From positions 1,122,001-1,186,000 of the forward strand of contig NZ_CP088020.1 of NCBI RefSeq assembly GCF_021049245.1: 64,000 nucleotides of DNA. The letters are read 5' to 3'. The stretch comes from Radiobacillus kanasensis. Lineage in GTDB: Bacteria; Bacillota; Bacilli; Bacillales; Amphibacillaceae. This document shows, piece by piece, positions 17,276 to 25,430 of the stretch. The translations under genes were made by a program, and so were the position numbers. How positions within the stretch are numbered: the first letter of the stretch is position 1; every line of letters begins with the position of its first letter. The notes under the pieces were generated by a model. It saw only the letters and a list, made by a program, of their open reading frames with translations, ran no database searches and was not told the DNA's origin.

Positions 17276-17312
17276 AATGAATCCCTCCTCAACGCGTATT
17301 ATATCATAGAAA

Positions 17313-17339
17313 GAGCCCACTTCCCTCGGAAGTGAGCTC
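17313..17339 (-). terminator. Terminator of ferritin-like gene
   Basis: GAGCTCACTTCC and GGAAGTGGGCTC (one G-T pair) form a 12-bp stem, followed by TTTCT on the minus strand. Confidence 0.7.
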
Positions 17340-17355
17340 AAGTTGTCTACATGTA

Positions 17356-17814
17356 TTAGAATCTAGAATCCATTAATAAACGGTCGATTTCTTCTTTATG
17401 TCCAGTTTCATCTGCAATCATATCATCGAGCTTAACGCTAAGTTCTGTAAAGCCTAACTCTTCTGCTTGTTCTTTACGTTTTTCGTAGCGTGTTATCGTG
17501 TCTGCTTCTGCTTTACGAGTCTCTTCAAGCATTTCTTTTACATCAGTAAGCTGTTTTACTTGGACAGGTGTTGTTGTAGGTGTTCCACCGAGTGTCGTTA
17601 TTTTGTCGGAAAGGTATAAAGCATGACCGATTTCATCACTAATTTCATTTTCAAAGAAAGGCTTAAGTATAGAACGATACAATCCAGATACGACAGACGC
17701 GTTGTACGTGTACATGATTGCTGCAGCATATTCGTTTGCAAGATCTTCATTTAATCCATCAATTAAAGCCTCTAATTTGCTATCTTTTTTAATGTTGTGT
17801 ACATTGTTAGCCAT
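17356..17814 (-). CDS. Ferritin-like (bacterioferritin/Dps-type) protein
   Basis: A 152-residue four-helix protein. It carries di-iron ligands in the usual order: Glu in NEYAAAIMY (helix A), ExxH as DEIGHA (helix B), Glu in RKAEADTITRYEKR (helix C) and ExxH as DETGHKEEID (helix D). It probably stores or detoxifies iron, or is a related ferritin-like redox enzyme. The ATG follows GAAAGGATGATG. It is transcribed alone, with its own terminator. Confidence 0.85.
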   Translation of the reverse strand: MANNVHNIKKDSKLEALIDGLNEDLANEYAAAIMYTYNASVVSGLYRSILKPFFENEISDEIGHALYLSDKITTLGGTPTTTPVQVKQLTDVKEMLEETRKAEADTITRYEKRKEQAEELGFTELSVKLDDMIADETGHKEEIDRLLMDSRF

Positions 17815-17915
17815 ACATCATCATCCTTTCTTTTTTATCATCTATTAGTTTAATACCCGATTATGTAGTTGCATAAACTTTAAGGAAGGTATAAAGAGAT
17901 TGGTGGACTGGTGCT

Positions 17916-18566
17916 ATGAAGAAACAAGTTGTTTGGGTAGGGTTGACGTTTACTATAGCTGTACTTATTAGTTCTATCTTAACGTATCGGGTCATGAATC
18001 GAACCGTTCCTGTAATGGATCAATGGACTGCTCCGGTCGTGGCTGATTTAGATGACTCTTTTATATTTCTTGTTTTTCGTTGGATTACTGAATTAGGTTC
18101 AGGCAGCTTTTTAACGCCATTAAGTATCGTTATGGGAATCGTACTCGCAATGTACTATAAAAATTTTTTAGTAGGGTTTTTTTGTATTTCGGGAACGATA
18201 TTAGGCTATCGTGTCAATCATTGGATTAAGCTGCTGGTGGAACGGGAGCGACCTCGTATCCTTGAAGCGGCGGAAGGTCAGGGGTATAGTTTTCCTTCTG
18301 GACACGCGATGGTCGCGTTGATTGGCTATGGCTTATTGGTGTACTTTTTTTCTCGTTATGTTCAAAAGGAGTCCGCAAAGCACTGGATTCGCTGGTTTGG
18401 AGCGATTTTAATTTTGTTGATAGGGATTAGTCGTTACATCATTCGTGTCCATTATTTGTCGGACGTAATTGCAGGATTTGCATATGGAATCCTGTTTCTA
18501 ATCGTCTGGATCGGACTCTATCATTTGATTGCGAGCTTGCAAAAACGTATGTACTTCTCAAACTAG
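17916..18566 (+). CDS. PAP2-family membrane phosphatase
   Basis: A 216-residue protein with about six membrane helices. The three acid-phosphatase motifs are complete: KLLVERERPR (KxxxxxxRP), SFPSGHAMV (PSGH) and SRYIIRVHYLSDV (SRxxxxxHxxxD). The likely substrate is a lipid pyrophosphate such as undecaprenyl diphosphate, or phosphatidylglycerophosphate. A terminator follows at once, so it is a single-gene unit. Confidence 0.9.
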   Translation: MKKQVVWVGLTFTIAVLISSILTYRVMNRTVPVMDQWTAPVVADLDDSFIFLVFRWITELGSGSFLTPLSIVMGIVLAMYYKNFLVGFFCISGTILGYRVNHWIKLLVERERPRILEAAEGQGYSFPSGHAMVALIGYGLLVYFFSRYVQKESAKHWIRWFGAILILLIGISRYIIRVHYLSDVIAGFAYGILFLIVWIGLYHLIASLQKRMYFSN

Positions 18567-18602
18567 AACATCTTTTCTCGGTCTCTAGTCGGAGACAAAA
18601 CC

Positions 18603-18635
18603 AAACTACCGGTCGTTCAGGCCGGTAGTTTTTTC
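18603..18635 (+). terminator. Terminator of PAP2 gene
   Basis: AAACTACCGG and CCGGTAGTTT form a perfect 10-bp stem with a 9-nt loop, followed by TTTT. Confidence 0.92.
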
Positions 18636-18681
18636 TATTAAAATGGAATCAACTAGAGGAAAGTGGAAGGGGAAGGTGTAT

Positions 18682-19959
18682 GTGAGTACAGTCGATATCA
18701 TGCCAGATAAGGACAAATCAGTAGCTCCTAATGTTTTTAAAAATAGAAATTATTTATTTCTATTAATCGGGGCTTTTTTCTCAGCACCCGGTTATTACGT
18801 TTATTTAATTGGTGCGGAATGGTTGATGCTCAGCATTACCGATGATCGTTTTTTCTTTGGGATGTTATTCTTTGCTGCATCTGTTCCAAGGTTATTGCTT
18901 CTAACATCTGGAGGCGTTATAGCTGATCGTTTTAATAAACGAACTGTTTTGTTTTTATCAGACATGTCTCGAGCTGTCTTACTTCTCCTCTTAATTATTT
19001 TAGTTTGGACAGATACAATTGCGGTTTGGCATCTAATCGCAATGGCCGTCTTGTTTGGTATCTCAGATGCATTTAGCCATCCAGCGATGAACTCGTTAAC
19101 CCCAACATTATTAGAAGATGAACAGCTACAACGCGGAAACTCATTAATGCAGATGGCCCAACAAATCAGTCCTATTTTAGGGCCTGCCCTCGGTGGGAGT
19201 ATGATTTTTTTGCTAGGGTTTAAGGGTGTCTTTATCGTCTCCTTTATCATGTTGTTTCTTGCATCCTTGACAGTCTTACAAATCAAGATCAAGGAAACCG
19301 TTGAAAAATCAACAAAGAAGCCATTAGAGGAGTTAAAGGAAGGCTTTATGTATATGAAGCAAAATAAGCTCCTTCTACACATTATGATTATGGCTCTATT
19401 CATTAATTTTTTCTTTTCTGGCCCATTGTCGATTGGGTTACCGATTATTGTAAAGGATATTTTTGAATCCAATGCATTAGGACTGACTATCTTAGAATGT
19501 GCTTTAGGAGTTGGGGCTTTATCTGGGGCCATTGTGTTAGCTTCCCGCAAAAACCTGAAACGACCAGGGGTGGTTCTTCTTCAATGTACGTTTGGTCTAG
19601 GACTGCTGTACATTTTAACCGGAGCTTCGTTTAATCTGATTGCAAGTGCTTGTTTTGTTGCTATAATGGGCTTTATGACACAACTCGTGAATATTCCATT
19701 AGTTACGATGCTTCAACAATCTACAGAAAAGAAAATGCTAGGTCGTGTCATGAGTGTATTAATGACTGTATCAACTGGTTTAATTCCTGTGTCTTACGCA
19801 GTGACTTCTTCCCTAATCGCCATGGGGATGAACATTCAAATCATCATTGCTACGGGTGGTGCCATGGTTATGCTGATTGCATTAGCTAACAGCCGAAACA
19901 AGCTCATTTTGGGTTACCAATTTGCAAAACGGGAAAAGCAAGAAGAAGCGAGTGCATGA
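18682..19959 (+). CDS. MFS transporter (MFS_3/EntS-like)
   Basis: A 425-residue transporter with twelve hydrophobic segments. The helix 2-3 loop is GGVIADRFNKRTVLFLSD and the helix 4-5 region reads SDAFSHPAMNSLTPTLLEDEQLQRGNSLMQ, which is characteristic of the MFS_3 group of exporters (enterobactin exporter EntS and macrolide-type efflux). The GTG at 18682 is chosen because GGGGAAGGTG lies just ahead; the ATG at 18643 has no ribosome site. It precedes liaFSR by 110 nt. Confidence 0.85.
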   Translation: MSTVDIMPDKDKSVAPNVFKNRNYLFLLIGAFFSAPGYYVYLIGAEWLMLSITDDRFFFGMLFFAASVPRLLLLTSGGVIADRFNKRTVLFLSDMSRAVLLLLLIILVWTDTIAVWHLIAMAVLFGISDAFSHPAMNSLTPTLLEDEQLQRGNSLMQMAQQISPILGPALGGSMIFLLGFKGVFIVSFIMLFLASLTVLQIKIKETVEKSTKKPLEELKEGFMYMKQNKLLLHIMIMALFINFFFSGPLSIGLPIIVKDIFESNALGLTILECALGVGALSGAIVLASRKNLKRPGVVLLQCTFGLGLLYILTGASFNLIASACFVAIMGFMTQLVNIPLVTMLQQSTEKKMLGRVMSVLMTVSTGLIPVSYAVTSSLIAMGMNIQIIIATGGAMVMLIALANSRNKLILGYQFAKREKQEEASA

Positions 19960-19988
19960 GTCTATTAAAACTATTGCCAAAAGAAATA

Positions 19989-20003
19989 AGTAAGTAACTT
20001 ACT
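19989..20003. promoter_or_regulatory. Perfect 7-1-7 inverted repeat upstream of liaF
   Basis: AGTAAGT-A-ACTTACT lies 67 nt before the liaF start. It could be an operator for LiaR autoregulation; I cannot match it to the known LiaR box with certainty. Confidence 0.4.
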
Positions 20004-20069
20004 AGAATAAAAGGGTTTTCCCATTTTATGACGAATCTATGTAATCAGAAAAGCAAAGGGTGAAGAAAC

Positions 20070-20846
20070 ATGAAAAGCAACCACTTTTTTCGAAATATCG
20101 TTGCAATAATTGTGATTTTAGCGGGGGTAGCTTTAATTTTGGCAAACCTCGGTGTTATAGAATGGAATATTCAAGAAGCATGGGTCTATGTCTATCCTGC
20201 GTTTTTCGTTCTCTTAGGCCTGAAATGGTTACTCGATGCAGTAAGAGGACGTGGCGGGGTTTGGGGAGGCTTATTTCTCGTTATTTTTGGTGGGTTGCTT
20301 TTACTAGACCGCTTCGATGTTCTCGACTTTACATTTTTTGATTTTTATAAACTATGGCCACTGTTGATTGTCTATTTAGGCTTTAGTATCTTTGGTACTT
20401 CACACAAACGTAAACGGAAGCGTAATTTTCAATTTATTTTCGATACGGACGATCATAAAGGCAAAGAGGAAGCTATAAAGAATAAGCAAAAATTTGTGAT
20501 CGGTGATCATAAGTTTAATAGCCCAAACTGGAAAGTGGAACCGATGGACCTATGGAATGCGGTGGGGGATTATCATATCGACTTCACTAAAGCGTTTATT
20601 CCAGACAAAGAGATTCCCATTACGATTCAGGGCTGGGCTGGAGATATTCGCGTTCTTATGCCGGAGAATTTGGAGTTCCGTCTAAAAGCTCAAGTGAAAG
20701 CGGGCGATATTAAGTTATTTGGGCATTCCGTCGATGGGGTAAACCGTGAACTTAACTTTGAAACGGAAAATTACGAAACGGCAACACGTAAACTAGACAT
20801 CTATTTAAATCTAAAAGCTGGATCTATAAAAGTGAATAAGGTATAG
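20070..20846 (+). CDS. liaF: LiaF, membrane inhibitor of the LiaRS system
   Basis: A 258-residue protein with four N-terminal helices (residues about 8-115), a basic stretch KRKRKRN and a C-terminal soluble domain of the cell-wall-active-antibiotics-response family (ITIQGWAGDIRVLMPENLEFRLKAQVKAGDIKLFG). LiaF keeps LiaS inactive until the lipid II cycle is disturbed. It is first of liaFSR, 10 nt before liaS. ATG follows AAAGGGTG. Confidence 0.93.
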   Translation: MKSNHFFRNIVAIIVILAGVALILANLGVIEWNIQEAWVYVYPAFFVLLGLKWLLDAVRGRGGVWGGLFLVIFGGLLLLDRFDVLDFTFFDFYKLWPLLIVYLGFSIFGTSHKRKRKRNFQFIFDTDDHKGKEEAIKNKQKFVIGDHKFNSPNWKVEPMDLWNAVGDYHIDFTKAFIPDKEIPITIQGWAGDIRVLMPENLEFRLKAQVKAGDIKLFGHSVDGVNRELNFETENYETATRKLDIYLNLKAGSIKVNKV

Positions 20847-20856
20847 AGGTGCCCTT

Positions 20857-21894
20857 ATGTTAAACCGTCTGAATACGATTCGATACACGTATATTCGCTC
20901 CCATTTGTACGGGTTGTTTTTAAACACTGTCACGTTGCTCGCCATTCTTTTATCCATTCATGTTATTTTTGAACCGGGTTGGTTGTCTGCAACAAGTATT
21001 TTTGTTTTTGTGCTATCTTATATGTTGATCGGATTTATTTTTTCATTTTATGTTGGATTTAAATCGAGTGGAGATATGAAAGACCGTATGGATTATTTAT
21101 CGGTTTTGATTACTCAGCTTTCTAGAGGGAACTATTCCTCCAGAGTTTATTTTAATGAAGACGATGAAATTGCACGTATTGGTAACGAATTAAATGAGCT
21201 AGGGGAAAAGTTACAAAGCCAAGTAAAATCGTTGCAAAGAATGGCCGATGAAAAATCTGAATATGCTAAATCCGCGCATAAAGCGGCCACGATTGAAGAA
21301 AGGCAAAGACTTGCTCGTGATTTACATGATGCGATTAGTCAACAACTGTTTGCTTTAACCATGATGACGCAAGCAACCTTGAGAGTAATGGAGAAAGACC
21401 CGGTACTAGCAAAGACACAATTAGAAGAAATCTCATCGACTGCTATAAAAGCTCAAACGGAGATGCGAGCACTACTCCTTCACTTACGTCCTGTTGATCT
21501 ATCTGGGGAGCCATTGATTTCCGGTATTCATAAATTAGTAGAAGAATTAAAACAAAAATGTCCGATTGAGTTTCATCTTCAGTTAGAAGAAGTAGATGGA
21601 ATTTCTCAGTCTACAGAAGAGCATCTTTTCCGTATTGTACAGGAATCCTTATCCAATACGCTGAGACATGCGAATGCATCAGAAGTATCTATTGAGATAA
21701 CAAGAAGTAAAGGTGAAATGTTCGTTCACATCGGCGATAACGGGCAAGGATTTGATTTAGAAACCGACGAAAGAAAGAAAACTTCATACGGTTTAAAGAC
21801 GATGAAAGAACGTTGTGAAGAATTAGGTGGTACGTTTGCTATTCGAACAAAGCAAGGGGAAGGAACACACATTGATATTAGAATTCCACTTTAG
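20857..21894 (+). CDS. liaS: Sensor histidine kinase LiaS
   Basis: A 345-residue intramembrane-sensing kinase. Two helices (about 15-70) are separated by a very short extracellular loop. A HAMP linker, a HisKA_3 box with the phosphorylated His (RQRLARDLHDAISQQLF) and an HATPase domain (DNGQGFDLETDERKKTSYGLKTMKERCEELGG) follow. It senses envelope stress with LiaF and phosphorylates LiaR. It is in the middle of the operon. Confidence 0.94.
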   Translation: MLNRLNTIRYTYIRSHLYGLFLNTVTLLAILLSIHVIFEPGWLSATSIFVFVLSYMLIGFIFSFYVGFKSSGDMKDRMDYLSVLITQLSRGNYSSRVYFNEDDEIARIGNELNELGEKLQSQVKSLQRMADEKSEYAKSAHKAATIEERQRLARDLHDAISQQLFALTMMTQATLRVMEKDPVLAKTQLEEISSTAIKAQTEMRALLLHLRPVDLSGEPLISGIHKLVEELKQKCPIEFHLQLEEVDGISQSTEEHLFRIVQESLSNTLRHANASEVSIEITRSKGEMFVHIGDNGQGFDLETDERKKTSYGLKTMKERCEELGGTFAIRTKQGEGTHIDIRIPL

Positions 21895-21952
21895 TGGATG
21901 GTCAAGTACCAATTAAAATCGCTTTGAACTTATACATGTAGAGGTGAAGGTA

Positions 21953-22585
21953 ATGATTCGAGTTGTCGTAGTTGATGATCATGAAGTGGTTCGTAAAGGG
22001 GTTATTGCCTATTTGCGAACAGAGGAAGACTTAGAGATTGTGGGAGAGGCTTCTAGTGGAAATGAGGGTGCAAAAGTTGTCCTTGAGCATAAACCAGATG
22101 TCGTCCTTATGGATCTAATCATGGAAAGTGGGACAGGAATTGAAGCGACAAAGCAAATTATGGCAAGCTATCCAACCTGTAAAATAATCATTTTAACAAG
22201 CTACTACGATGATGAACAAGTATTTCCTGCTCTTGAAGCAGGAGCCTTTAGTTACATATTAAAGACGTCGACTGCAGAAGAAATTGTTGCGGCGATAAAA
22301 AAAGCCTATAAAGGTGAAAATGTTATCGAGCCGAAGGTAGCAAGTAAAATGATGACAAGCTTCCGAGACACGAGTTCCAAACCACATGAGCAATTAACAG
22401 AGCGAGAGCTAGAGGTCTTGATGTGTATTGGGGACGGTCTAACGAACCAAGAAATCGGAGAAAAGCTTTTTATTGGCATTAAAACGGTGAAAACACATGT
22501 AAGCAATATATTAAGTAAGCTCGATGTTCATGACCGCACGCAAGCTGCTGTATATGCCCATAAAAACGGGTTATTTCGAAAATAG
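21953..22585 (+). CDS. liaR: Response regulator LiaR
   Basis: A 210-residue NarL/FixJ-type regulator. The receiver has acidic residues VVDDHEVVRKG and phospho-acceptor Asp in VVLMDLIMESGTG. The C-terminal LuxR HTH reads LTERELEVLMCIGDGLTNQEIGEKLFIGIKTVKTHVSNIL. The ATG at 21953 is chosen over GTG at 21944, which is part of the GAGGTG ribosome site. No liaIH genes, its main targets in B. subtilis, occur next to it. Confidence 0.94.
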   Translation: MIRVVVVDDHEVVRKGVIAYLRTEEDLEIVGEASSGNEGAKVVLEHKPDVVLMDLIMESGTGIEATKQIMASYPTCKIIILTSYYDDEQVFPALEAGAFSYILKTSTAEEIVAAIKKAYKGENVIEPKVASKMMTSFRDTSSKPHEQLTERELEVLMCIGDGLTNQEIGEKLFIGIKTVKTHVSNILSKLDVHDRTQAAVYAHKNGLFRK

Positions 22586-22653
22586 GTATCATTTCCTTTC
22601 GTTTTTGGGACGAGACTAGTATAATACTCGTGAAATAAGTGTAAGGAGTGGAA

Positions 22654-23094
22654 ATGATGGCAAACGGGCAAGACAAAAAAGAAACGATTCTTTTTCTAGT
22701 TTGGGCACAATCAGTCATAGCGACGCTAGGAAGTTTGTTCTTCTCAGAGATTATGCATTTTATACCATGTGAATTGTGCTGGTATCAACGTATCTTAATG
22801 TATCCGTTAGTGGTGATATACGGCTATGCTGTCTTTAAAAAAGACATACAATTTGCATTGCCTGGTTTAATTATGAGTGGTATAGGAGTACTTGTTTCGA
22901 GTTATCACTATACATTACAAAAGGTGCCTACATTACAACAAGCTGGCGAATCTTGTGGGATTATCCCATGTACAACGGAATACATAAATGTATTTGGTTT
23001 TATTACCATCCCTTTCTTAGCCCTAGTAGCGTTTCTCATCATCTTTTTCTTACACGTAACTCTACTCGTTCAGCAAAGGAGACGTAACGGATGA
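22654..23094 (+). CDS. bdbC: Disulfide oxidoreductase BdbC (DsbB-like)
   Basis: A 146-residue four-helix membrane protein. It has the periplasm-side pair CELC just after helix 1 and a second Cys pair in ESCGIIPCTTEY. These shuttle electrons from a thiol oxidase to quinone. ATG 22654 (or the adjacent ATG 22657) follows TAAGGAGTGG. The ATGA overlap with the next gene couples it to a membrane thioredoxin-like protein, which replaces the usual BdbD partner here. Confidence 0.92.
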   Translation: MMANGQDKKETILFLVWAQSVIATLGSLFFSEIMHFIPCELCWYQRILMYPLVVIYGYAVFKKDIQFALPGLIMSGIGVLVSSYHYTLQKVPTLQQAGESCGIIPCTTEYINVFGFITIPFLALVAFLIIFFLHVTLLVQQRRRNG

Positions 23095-23570
23095 AAAATA
23101 AAATGTTCCTATTTTTAGGTGTCATTATTTTATTATTCGCAGCACTTGCATTTGTTGTGAACTACCAAAACAAGAAAGCATCTGAAGGAAATCCTTATGG
23201 AAAAGATAAATTGGATCAAGCAACGATTGAACAATTAGATGATCCAAACTATCAAAATCAAATTCTTCCGGATGAGCTTGAGGCAAAATTAGAAAATAAA
23301 GAAGACGTGACGGTTTACTTCTATAGCCCTACTTGTGAACACTGTCTTCGTACGACACCTGTTTTAGTCCCGATGATGGAAGATTACGGTGTGGATATGA
23401 AGAAATTAAATGTTCTAGAATTTCAGGATGCATGGAATACGTATAATATTGAAGGAACCCCTACGCTCATCCATTTTGAAAATGGAGAAGAGGTCGCTCG
23501 AACAGATGGGGAGCAACCCGTAGAGGCATGGGATTCGTTTATTAAAGAGAACATTTTGAATAAAGAATAG
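23091..23570 (+). CDS. Membrane-anchored thioredoxin-like protein
   Basis: A 159-residue protein with an N-terminal signal anchor (FLFLGVIILLFAALAFVV) and a thioredoxin domain. The active site CEHC lies in VYFYSPTCEHCLRTTPVL and the cis-Pro is in EGTPTLIHF. It probably acts outside the membrane as oxidase or disulfide carrier together with BdbC, whose stop codon it overlaps by 4 nt. Confidence 0.9.
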   Translation: MKNKMFLFLGVIILLFAALAFVVNYQNKKASEGNPYGKDKLDQATIEQLDDPNYQNQILPDELEAKLENKEDVTVYFYSPTCEHCLRTTPVLVPMMEDYGVDMKKLNVLEFQDAWNTYNIEGTPTLIHFENGEEVARTDGEQPVEAWDSFIKENILNKE

Positions 23571-23577
23571 ACTAAGT

Positions 23578-23616
23578 GGGTACAAGTCGCACAACGATTT
23601 GTACCCCGTTTTTTTT
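23578..23616 (+). terminator. Terminator of bdbC-thioredoxin operon
   Basis: GGGTACAAGTCG and CGATTTGTACCC form a 12-bp stem (one G-T pair) with a 5-nt loop, followed by a run of eight T. Confidence 0.93.
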
Positions 23617-23655
23617 GGAGATGGGAACGACAGCTTTTAAGGAATGATCGCTATT

Positions 23656-24348
23656 CTAATGGAGCCTTCCATTATTCATATTATCATTAATTATTTCATT
23701 CACCTTTTCCTTGGCTTGCTTCACCATTTCGTCCGTAATCATCACAACGTCTGTGTCATACTTTTGATCATTTGATACAGGGAACTGTAGTTTTTCTGCA
23801 TAAGGGGCAGACCTATTCATCATAAATGCAGATGTCACTTCACAATATTTTTTACGGGCTTCCTCTACGTTTAACTTGTCAATAACTATATCGTTCATTA
23901 AATTAAGAGCAAGGATATTGGCAGCTTCCATGTCACACCGAGAGGAAACTTCACCTCTTGTTCTTTCGATCATGACGCTACCATCAAATTTTGCCAGATC
24001 ACTAAATTTCTCTATTGGCACGGTATAATTAATATAATTCTCGATAACATCGGTATGAGGTTGTGGGAAATCGTGCGGAATTTCATCACGATAAACAATG
24101 GTTCTTTTCCAAGGACCATTGTTGTACCAAATCAATCTGCTTTCAGTAGCTTCGTTTGGAGGTCCATATTGATCTATAGTTAGATAGGCAGCTTTTTTAG
24201 ACATTGCATTCCACTCTTTAACAATAGATTGGACCGTATTCATATCTGCAAAAGTTTTGGTTGTTTCCTCAGCACCACCAAGAGTTTGTACTTTAAAATC
24301 ACTTCCCATTGCAATTCCAGCGGTTTTTAATTTATCTTCTTGTTCCAT
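23656..24348 (-). CDS. Conserved protein of unknown function
   Basis: A 230-residue soluble protein without a signal peptide or membrane segment. It has a conserved-looking core: ATESRLIWYNNGPWKRTI, YRDEIPHDFPQPHTDV, FDGSVMIERTRGEVSSRCD and a helical region ANILALNLMNDIV. From memory, similar proteins occur in scattered, distantly related bacteria, but I know no function. The ATG at 24348 follows AGGAGG, so an in-frame extension to 24411 is unlikely. It is monocistronic, and its scattered distribution suggests transfer. Confidence 0.75.
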   Translation of the reverse strand: MEQEDKLKTAGIAMGSDFKVQTLGGAEETTKTFADMNTVQSIVKEWNAMSKKAAYLTIDQYGPPNEATESRLIWYNNGPWKRTIVYRDEIPHDFPQPHTDVIENYINYTVPIEKFSDLAKFDGSVMIERTRGEVSSRCDMEAANILALNLMNDIVIDKLNVEEARKKYCEVTSAFMMNRSAPYAEKLQFPVSNDQKYDTDVVMITDEMVKQAKEKVNEIINDNMNNGRLH

Positions 24349-24750
24349 AGCGCGCCTCCTAAGACTTATTTTATTTTTAAAATGTCCCGGATTCTTAGTT
24401 ATATGAGTCAATGATTTATGGGAATTTTTTATATAGCGAAGGATTACACTTTCGAGGGCGGTGAACTAAAAAGGGATTCATGCTCATTTCGTTTTACTTA
24501 CTTTAAAATTACCGATAGGTGGGCATATCCAGTCACTTTTCTTATGGAGAAAGCATCAAAGAAATATGACAGCTTATTAAGCTGTCGGGGAATAAGTCAA
24601 ATTTTATATATAGGGAAGGGAGATTGTGAGAATCCTTTTGGAAGAGGGGTGACGGGACCCGCAAAGAGTAATTCTTCCACCTTTTTACTCCTTTAAGCAA
24701 CGGGCCCATAACTCCCCAAAAGCGGACCTACAGCTAAGCACAGAAACCCT
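24349..24750. other. Gene-poor intergenic stretch
   Basis: About 400 nt between two minus-strand genes. It holds a 9-bp hairpin GACAGCTTA-TT-AAGCTGTC near 24570 without a T-run and a G-rich then C-rich section near 24640-24730. A 92-codon plus-strand ORF here has no ribosome site and no recognisable sequence. I see no supported gene. Confidence 0.5.
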
Positions 24751-25248
24751 TTACCTTTCTTCAATCATGTTGTATGTACTAACATAAGGAGCTCCAGAAA
24801 AGAATGCAGGAGTTTTTTGTGTGCCGGCCATTTGATGCGACTTCTTAAAAGAATCTGACTGCTTCCATTTCTCATAGTTCTTTTCGGAATCCCATTGAAC
24901 CATAACAATATACGTGTTTCCTTGTGTAGGTCGAAGCAATCGAAACGCTTGGAAGCCAGGCTCTGATTCAATATAAGAAGCTCGATTGTGGAACTGGTCT
25001 TCAAATACTGGTTTTCCTTCGTCGGTTACAGGGATGTTGTTCATCACCACAAATCCGTTTTCTTTCAAGGCTCCGGTTGATAAAACCACATCGAATTTGC
25101 GCGGTGCCTCAAACATCTTCTTTTCTGTACCTTCGTAATAAGCTACGGTGCTCCCGCCTCCTTGCATGAGTAAAATATGTTTGTCCGAATGCTTTTGTTT
25201 ATATTTTTCTAGAAAATCAGCGGTACCATTTGTCATAAATGCAAACAT
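24751..25248 (-). CDS. hmoB: Heme-degrading monooxygenase HmoB
   Basis: A 165-residue protein whose C-terminal half is an ABM (antibiotic biosynthesis monooxygenase) domain with the heme-ligand position His138 in SFKKSHQMAG and aromatic residues VQWDSEKNYEKWKQS. It oxidatively opens heme to release iron. In B. subtilis this gene (yhgC) also lies divergent from pbpF next to hemEHY. The ATG follows AAGGTGAG. The position of His138 equals that recalled for B. subtilis HmoB. Confidence 0.93.
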   Translation of the reverse strand: MFAFMTNGTADFLEKYKQKHSDKHILLMQGGGSTVAYYEGTEKKMFEAPRKFDVVLSTGALKENGFVVMNNIPVTDEGKPVFEDQFHNRASYIESEPGFQAFRLLRPTQGNTYIVMVQWDSEKNYEKWKQSDSFKKSHQMAGTQKTPAFFSGAPYVSTYNMIEER

Positions 25249-25387
25249 CTTCTCACCTTTTTCCTTCCAAAATAAATTCTGTTCTTCTTCTAGTTTACCA
25301 ATCGTAGAAAAGTCTAATCAAGCAAGACCTGATTTTGAAGGGTTTGTGACGAAGAATGAATATCGTTCATCATCGTTTTTTTTCCGT

Positions 25388-25402
25388 GTATAATGATTAC
25401 CA
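25388..25402. promoter_or_regulatory. Fur/PerR-like box over the -10 region of pbpF
   Basis: GTATAATGATTACCA matches the 7-1-7 Fur consensus (TGATAAT-N-ATTATCA) at 11 of 14 defined positions. It contains TATAAT (25389-25394), the probable -10 of pbpF. It lies between divergent hmoB and pbpF. It may be only a promoter resemblance. Confidence 0.3.
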
Positions 25403-25430
25403 TGCACCAATTAGAAAAGAGGGAAATACC

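Noticed and set aside
21910-21935. 17-nt identity with 59315-59333 (AAATCGCTTTGAACTT)
   Set aside because: A match this long is expected with fair probability in two 64-kb strands, and nothing flanks it consistently.
24418-24696. 92-codon plus-strand ORF upstream of hmoB
   Set aside because: No Shine-Dalgarno sequence and no protein-like composition.
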